DNA from: Amycolatopsis sp. DSM 110486
GTDB taxonomy: Bacteria; Actinomycetota; Actinomycetes; Mycobacteriales; Pseudonocardiaceae
Length of the DNA: 64,000 bases
Direction of reading: 5' to 3'
Assembly: GCF_019468465.1 (NCBI RefSeq)
Contig: NZ_CP080519.1
Span: 8,177,001 to 8,241,000 of the forward strand
The translations under genes and the position numbers were made by a program. The notes below the pieces were generated by a model. It ran no database searches, was not told where the DNA came from, and saw only the letters and a list, made by a program, of their open reading frames with translations. Positions within the stretch are counted from its first letter, which is position 1, and every line of letters begins with the position of its first letter. Below are positions 60,014 through 64,000 of the stretch, piece after piece.

Positions 60014-60886
60014 TCAGGCGATCGACGTTGAGGGCGCAGGAGACGTCGCGGCGAAAACCTCCCGCGCGTAGGCATCCAGAGTGCGCGGAGCGTGGCCGGT
60101 CAGCCGCCGCACATCGTCGGTGACGCCGTCGAAGACGTCGGCGCGCACGAAGACGAACAGATCCATCATGTGGTCGACCCACGCGTTCGGACGACCCGAG
60201 CGGGCGAAATGCGCCCGGTGCGCCTCGAGGTCGGCGTCGACGTGACGGATGGCCCGCCCTGACGCGCTGGACAGCGTGTCGGCCACTTCCGCGAACGTCA
60301 GGGACTGAGGGCCGGTGAGGTCGTAGCCGTGGCCGTGATGGCCGTCGGTCGTCAGGACCGCGACGGCCGAGTCGGCGACGTCGCGGGTGTCGACGAAACC
60401 CGCGCGATGGCCTCCGCTTCCCGCGTAGAGCTCGGCGTCGTCGCGGATCGCCCTGGCGTACACCGCGTCGTCCTCGTCGAAGTTCTGCATGAGCCAGTTG
60501 GGGCGCAGGATCGTCCAGTTCCGGCCCGACTCCCGCACCACGTGCTCGACTCGCGCGCGGGGAGCGGCCTCCGGTGCCTTGTCGACCCCGAAGGCGGACA
60601 TGAGGACCACGTGATCCGCCTGCGGGGCGGCGGCGATGAGACGCGCGAACAACGAGGCCGCGTTGTCGAGGACGTCGAGACCCTTCAGGAACAGGGCGTC
60701 GGCGCCGGCAACGGAATCCGCCCACGTGGACTCGTCGGCCCAGTCGAACAGGACCGGGGTGACACTCGCCGTGGGTGCGCCCGGATGCCGGGACGCCGCC
60801 CGCACCGAAACGCCCGATGCAGCGAGCGCAGCCGCAACGCGCTTGCCCGCCTTACCCGTTGCGCCTTCAACCCATACCGTCTTCAT
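60014..60886 (-). CDS. NmrA-like NAD(P)-binding oxidoreductase
   Basis: This 290-residue atypical SDR begins MKTVWVEGATGKAGKRVAAAL with the GATGxxG dinucleotide motif, then FDWADESTWADSVAGADALF, VVLMSAFGVDKAPEAAPR and WTILRPNWLMQNF. These match the NmrA/HSCARG-type and NAD(P)H:quinone-reductase-like family. I start at ATG 60886, six bases after GGAG; ATG 60892 has no spacing. It is divergent from an AraC-family gene that probably regulates it. Confidence 0.9.
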   Translation of the reverse strand: MKTVWVEGATGKAGKRVAAALAASGVSVRAASRHPGAPTASVTPVLFDWADESTWADSVAGADALFLKGLDVLDNAASLFARLIAAAPQADHVVLMSAFGVDKAPEAAPRARVEHVVRESGRNWTILRPNWLMQNFDEDDAVYARAIRDDAELYAGSGGHRAGFVDTRDVADSAVAVLTTDGHHGHGYDLTGPQSLTFAEVADTLSSASGRAIRHVDADLEAHRAHFARSGRPNAWVDHMMDLFVFVRADVFDGVTDDVRRLTGHAPRTLDAYAREVFAATSPAPSTSIA

Positions 60887-60941
60887 CGTCATCTCCAGTT
60901 CGCGATCAATGAACACTGACGCCAGATTATGACGATCCCAA

Positions 60942-60979
60942 GAGACAGAAAATGATTGATGGTCGTGTTTCTTTGTCTC
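60942..60979. promoter_or_regulatory. Inverted repeat GAGACA ... TGTCTC in the divergent promoter region
   Basis: GAGACA at 60942-60947 and TGTCTC at 60974-60979 are 32 bases apart centre to centre. A further TCGTCTC follows at 60980-60986. AraC-type proteins often bind such spaced half sites. The region is AT-rich and divergent. Confidence 0.4.
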
Positions 60980-61006
60980 ATCGTCTCGCAGTTGTAGACT
61001 TCCGGC

Positions 61007-61933
61007 ATGGACGTGCTGGCCGACATCCTGACGGCGATGCGAGCGGGTCGGCCGGTCGCCGCTCTCACCGAGGTCCACGCACCGTGGGGTCTGCGCTTCG
61101 ATCAGGTCCTGGGTGCCGCGTTCCACGTTGTACTGCAAGGCAGTTGTCAGCTGGCTCCCCTGGACGGGGCCGCGTTTGCGGAGGTTCAGCTGGGGCCTGG
61201 GGATGTGGTGCTGCTCGGCCGGGGTACTCCGCACGCGATCGTCTCCGCACCGGGCGCGGACCTCACTCCGTTCGCTCCCGTTCGTGACACGCCGGGCGGA
61301 TCGTTCGGGCGGTTCGCGCTGCCCGGGCCCGGGGCTCGGTCGACGATCGTGTGCGGCGCGTACAAGCTGGTCCGCCGCCGTCCTCATCCGCTGCTGCGGG
61401 ATCTGCCGGAGGTTGTCCACCTGCCTGCCGCTCCCGGACGTGATCCGGGTCTGCGGGCAATGGTGGACCTGCTCGGCGCCGAGCTGTACGAGGCGCCGCC
61501 CGGGGCGGCCGCCGTGGCACCGTCGCTTGTGGACGCTCTGCTGGTGTATCTGCTCCGCGCGTGGATGGCCGGCTCCGAAAACACTGCAACGAGTTGGTCG
61601 GCCGCGTTGACCGACGCCGTGATGTCCCGGGTGCTGGCGGCCATGCACGCCGAGCCCAGCCGAGCGTGGACGGTGGAGCAGCTCGCCGCGGTCGCCGGGC
61701 TTTCGCGCGCGGCTTTCGCGCGCAGATTCGCCTCCGTGGTGGGCGAACCGCCGTTGACGTACCTCACGCGCTGGCGGATGACCACCGCGGCTCAGCTGTT
61801 GCGCACCACCGACAAGACGCTGGCGCAGGTCGCGTCCGCCATCGGGTACAGCTCTCCGTTCGCCTTCGCCAAAGCGTTCCGGCGAGAGTACGCGACCACC
61901 CCCGGCAGTTACCGGGCCGACGCCGCCGGATGA
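61007..61933 (+). CDS. AraC-family transcriptional regulator with cupin N-domain
   Basis: This 308-residue regulator has an N-terminal AraC_binding_2-like cupin (AFHVVLQGSCQLAPL, GPGDVVLLGRGTPHAI) and a C-terminal pair of helix-turn-helix motifs (WTVEQLAAVAGLSRAAFARR and KTLAQVASAIGYSSPFAFAK, ending FRREYATTPGSYR). It is divergent from the NmrA-like reductase gene, a common pairing for redox-stress or xenobiotic control. Its end overlaps the convergent sigma-factor gene by 25 bases. Confidence 0.94.
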   Translation: MDVLADILTAMRAGRPVAALTEVHAPWGLRFDQVLGAAFHVVLQGSCQLAPLDGAAFAEVQLGPGDVVLLGRGTPHAIVSAPGADLTPFAPVRDTPGGSFGRFALPGPGARSTIVCGAYKLVRRRPHPLLRDLPEVVHLPAAPGRDPGLRAMVDLLGAELYEAPPGAAAVAPSLVDALLVYLLRAWMAGSENTATSWSAALTDAVMSRVLAAMHAEPSRAWTVEQLAAVAGLSRAAFARRFASVVGEPPLTYLTRWRMTTAAQLLRTTDKTLAQVASAIGYSSPFAFAKAFRREYATTPGSYRADAAG

Positions 61934-62919
61934 CTGCTTTCCCGTACGGCGCAACTGCCATCGTGCGTGAACTGCACCTGGTCAGGGTCGTCGGGAAAGC
62001 CCGCCGCGCCGACCAGTTCCGGGTCGAGGAAGGTCGTGATCGACGCCAGGTGCGTGGTGTCCGCGGTCAGCACGGCCAACCCGAAGGGCCGGAAGGGCTC
62101 GTCGGTCCGCTCCCGGTAGTAGGCCACGGCGGCCGGCTGGTCGTTCGCGACGGTCGGGTACATCCGGTACAGCCCGGGCGCGGTGAGCACGTGCTCGGCC
62201 AGGAACGGAACGCACGAGCGTTTCCCGGACAGGGACAACCCGGACGGAACCACCTCGAGGGTGGCGTCGTCGCGCAGCAGGCGGGTCAGGGCCTCGACGT
62301 CGGCGGTTTCGAAGGCGGCGATGTAGGAGTTCAGGACGTCGCGCGCCGCGGGCGAGTCCGGCTCGGCGAAGTTCTCCGGCGTCGGCGTCAGTTCGTCGAG
62401 CCGGGCGCGTGCGCGTTGGAGGGCGCTTTTGACTGCGGGCACGCTCGTGTCGAGCACCTGGGCGATCTCGGTGGCCGGCATGGCCAGCACTTCGCGCAGC
62501 AGGAACGCCGCGCGTTGCCGCGGCGGCAGGTACTGCGCGCTGGCGACCAGGGCGAGCCGCAGCATCCTGCGTTGTTCGGCCACCTGGGCCGGGTCACCGA
62601 GCCACGGCGTGACCCAGAGGACCTCGGCCGTGGCCAACGGGACGTCCGGGTCCTCACCCGGGGCGCCGAGTCCGGCCGGCAGTACTCGGCGGCCCCGCCC
62701 TTGCAGCGCCGTCAGGCACACGTTCGTGGCGATCCGGTACAGCCAGGTACGCACCGACGCGCGTTCTTCGAAGGAGGCGCGGCTGCGCCACGCTCGCAGG
62801 TAGGTCTCCTGCACCAGGTCCTCGGCCTCGTGCGCCGAACCCGTCATCCGGTAGCACAAGGCGACCAGCTCCGGCCGGTACTCCTGGAGATCGTCCCATG
62901 TCTGCGGCATGTCCGTCAT
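61909..62919 (-). CDS. ECF sigma factor, SigJ-like with SnoaL domain
   Basis: This protein of about 336 residues has region 2 (YRPELVALCYRMTGSAHEAE, LVQETYLRAWR) and region 4 (LPPRQRAAFLLREVLAMPA then VLDTSVPAVKSALQRARARL). A C-terminal NTF2/SnoaL-like domain follows from about residue 205 (YIAAFETADVEALTRLLRDD). SigJ-type factors are self-controlled through this domain rather than a membrane anti-sigma factor. The ATG at 62919 overlaps the upstream reductase stop (ATGA); an ATG at 62910 with GAGG nine bases away is an alternative. Dihydrofolate-reductase-like genes often accompany this class. Confidence 0.92.
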   Translation of the reverse strand: MTDMPQTWDDLQEYRPELVALCYRMTGSAHEAEDLVQETYLRAWRSRASFEERASVRTWLYRIATNVCLTALQGRGRRVLPAGLGAPGEDPDVPLATAEVLWVTPWLGDPAQVAEQRRMLRLALVASAQYLPPRQRAAFLLREVLAMPATEIAQVLDTSVPAVKSALQRARARLDELTPTPENFAEPDSPAARDVLNSYIAAFETADVEALTRLLRDDATLEVVPSGLSLSGKRSCVPFLAEHVLTAPGLYRMYPTVANDQPAAVAYYRERTDEPFRPFGLAVLTADTTHLASITTFLDPELVGAAGFPDDPDQVQFTHDGSCAVRESSHPAASAR

Positions 62920-63476
62920 CCTCGTCGTGGCCGGTAGTGCAAGGACACCAGTCCCGGATCGGCGCCCGGGCCCGCGCTGAGCATCTCCCAGGCGCTCGGC
63001 GCGTCGCCGGGGTCGGAAAAAGAGGCGCCGTCGGGGACGATCACGGGCACGACGGTCACCGCCAGCTCGTCGACCAGCCCGGCCGCGGTGAGCGTCCGCC
63101 CGAACCGGCCGTGCCCGTAGACGATCAAGTCCCCGCCCGGTTCGCGCTTCATCGCGGCGACGGTTTCGGTGATCTCGGTGTCGAGCACGGTGGTATTGGT
63201 CCAGTGCGGATCTCGCAGGGTCGAGGAGAACACGTACTTCGGCATGGCGTTGAGGTGGGCGGCGTAGTCGCCGGGGGTGTCCGGCCACTGCCGGGAGAAG
63301 TCGTCGTAGGTCCGCCGGCCCATCAGCATCGCCGAGCAGCCGCGCAACGCCGCCAGCGACGCCGTCGCGCTGCCCGGGCCGAAGTAGGGCCCGGCCCATG
63401 CCATCGGTTTGCTGATCACGCCATTGAGCGAAACCAGAGTGCTGAGCACCAGGCGTCGCGAAGAGAGCGTCGTCAT
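62916..63476 (-). CDS. Dihydrofolate reductase-family (RibD C-domain) protein
   Basis: This 186-residue reductase-like protein shows LVLSTLVSLNGVIS, AMLMGRRTYDDFSRQWPDTP, KYVFSSTL and DLIVYGHGRFGRTLTAAGLV. These are standard for the RibD_C/DHFR-like family that binds NADPH. Most members outside riboflavin synthesis lack a known substrate. It is co-translated with the sigma factor gene through ATGA. Confidence 0.9.
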   Translation of the reverse strand: MTTLSSRRLVLSTLVSLNGVISKPMAWAGPYFGPGSATASLAALRGCSAMLMGRRTYDDFSRQWPDTPGDYAAHLNAMPKYVFSSTLRDPHWTNTTVLDTEITETVAAMKREPGGDLIVYGHGRFGRTLTAAGLVDELAVTVVPVIVPDGASFSDPGDAPSAWEMLSAGPGADPGLVSLHYRPRRG

Positions 63477-63589
63477 GGGTGGTTGGACCCGGCCGGGTCT
63501 GAAAAGGAATCGGTCCGGCCCCGGTTCCTTCGCGGATCGAGTGGGTTACTCGACAAGAACACACGAAGGTCCGATCCCCGACGCTCTGA

Positions 63590-63835
63590 GGGCGCGTCGC
63601 AGGCAGCACGCTCAGCGTGCTCGAGCTCGTCGCCGCGAGGGTCGGTATCGCGCTGGTCCCGGATCGGGTCGACCGGATCGCGGTACCCAGTGTCGGCTAC
63701 CGCCCACTGTCCGGACTGGGGGCGAAGGCCGAATTCTCCGTCGTCCAACGCGCCGACGAGACGAACCCGGCCGTCGTCGCCTTCCTCGAGAACGCCCGGC
63801 GACGGTCCGGCGGCACCCGGCCGCCGGGGAAATCT
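63590..63835 (+). pseudogene. LysR-family C-terminal fragment
   Basis: The frame from about 63605 reads TLSVLELVAARVGIALVPDR, then SVGYRPLSGLGAKAEFSVVQ and PAVVAFLENARR. This is the end of a LysR effector domain (family pattern VAAGVGxALVP and YRPL). No helix-turn-helix or start lies upstream, where the divergent reductase gene begins. It is a leftover of a deleted regulator. Confidence 0.65.
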
Positions 63836-63890
63836 CGGCGGCGCTCGGCACCGGCCCACCGGAGGGCTCCAGTTGCCGCGCGCGGTCCAC

Positions 63891-64000
63891 TCAGGCCGAG
63901 TGCGCCGTCCGCCTGGCCGGCCAGATCGGCAGCAGGCCCCGTCCGCTGACGTCGTTGAGGACGATGGCTGAGCACAGGTAGAACGCGACGAAGGAGTCGA
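63891..64000 (-). CDS. C-terminal end of an unknown, possibly membrane, protein (runs off the window)
   Basis: A minus-strand frame open to the right edge reads DSFVAFYLCSAIVLNDVSGR and GLLPIWPARRTAHSA before TGA (63893-63891). The first part could be a membrane helix. It is too short to identify, but its sensible ending and codon use support a real gene. Confidence 0.4.
   Translation of the reverse strand, partial: DSFVAFYLCSAIVLNDVSGRGLLPIWPARRTAHSA

Noticed and set aside
1..64000. CRISPR arrays, tRNA or rRNA genes
   Set aside because: No regularly spaced repeats and no cloverleaf or rRNA-like stretch was noticed by eye. A tRNA scan could still find one I missed.

Overview
The window is high-GC DNA with GTG, TTG and even CTG starts, Tat and lipoprotein signals, many LysR, IclR, LacI and AraC regulators, and dense catabolic operons. 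This points to a soil actinomycete. A Pseudonocardiaceae-type genome such as Amycolatopsis would fit, but that placement is inference from gene families, not from a marker gene. No rRNA, tRNA or CRISPR array was seen.

Region 1 (1-15.9 kb) is a rhamnoside-utilisation locus. It holds a 5'-truncated secreted GH78 rhamnosidase, a Tat-exported GH3 glucosidase, a GH106 rhamnosidase, a second secreted GH78-like enzyme, a LacI regulator, an MFS importer and an intracellular GH78 enzyme translationally coupled to the importer. Perfect hairpins follow several of these genes. LacI-type palindromes lie at the start of the GH78-like gene and on both sides of the regulator-transporter junction.

Region 2 (15.9-41.4 kb) starts with recombinase and helicase remnants. 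Next comes a small redox operon (VOC protein, PPOX-fold flavoprotein, 3Fe-4S-type ferredoxin, ferredoxin reductase) opposite a CGNR regulator. A long hydrolase-rich catabolic island follows: six alpha/beta hydrolases including a fluoroacetate-dehalogenase-like enzyme, two paralogous LysR regulators, an IclR regulator, an FAD oxidoreductase, SDRs, a nitroreductase, an LLM-class oxidoreductase, and a CUT2 sugar-type ABC importer grouped with an SDR and a sugar isomerase. Two recurring palindromes, ATGC-N7-GCAT (three sites) and TTCCRCC-N-GGYGGAA (three sites), tie the island together as candidate shared operators. It also carries decayed genes: a SnoaL-like gene, an alcohol dehydrogenase and a scrambled second copy of the redox operon.

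Region 3 (41.4-46.8 kb) is a graveyard of mobile and conflict genes. It contains a truncated tyrosine integrase with its AbrB-like partner, IS481 and IS256 remnants, two IS5-family elements at CTAG targets, and the Hint-toxin tail of a polymorphic toxin with its probable immunity genes. The second IS5 element splits the toxin exactly; removing it with one CTAG restores the reading frame.

Region 4 (46.8-58.7 kb) is the most interesting system: an XRE-cupin regulator, two near-identical TGTTCC-N5-GGAACA palindromes, then a tightly coupled ten-gene operon. Its genes are two tandem 2-oxoglutarate/Fe(II) oxygenases, a VOC protein, an SDR, a three-part CUT2 ABC importer, a cytosine-deaminase-like amidohydrolase, an AtzH/HpxZ-amidase fusion and an acetamidase/formamidase. 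I infer uptake, oxidation and stepwise C-N bond cleavage of a nitrogen-rich compound, probably a heterocycle or ureide. The substrate is unknown. Region 5 (58.7-64 kb) has two small decayed genes, an NmrA-like reductase divergent from an AraC regulator, a RibD/DHFR-like reductase coupled to a SigJ-type sigma factor, a LysR fragment and a gene running off the right edge.
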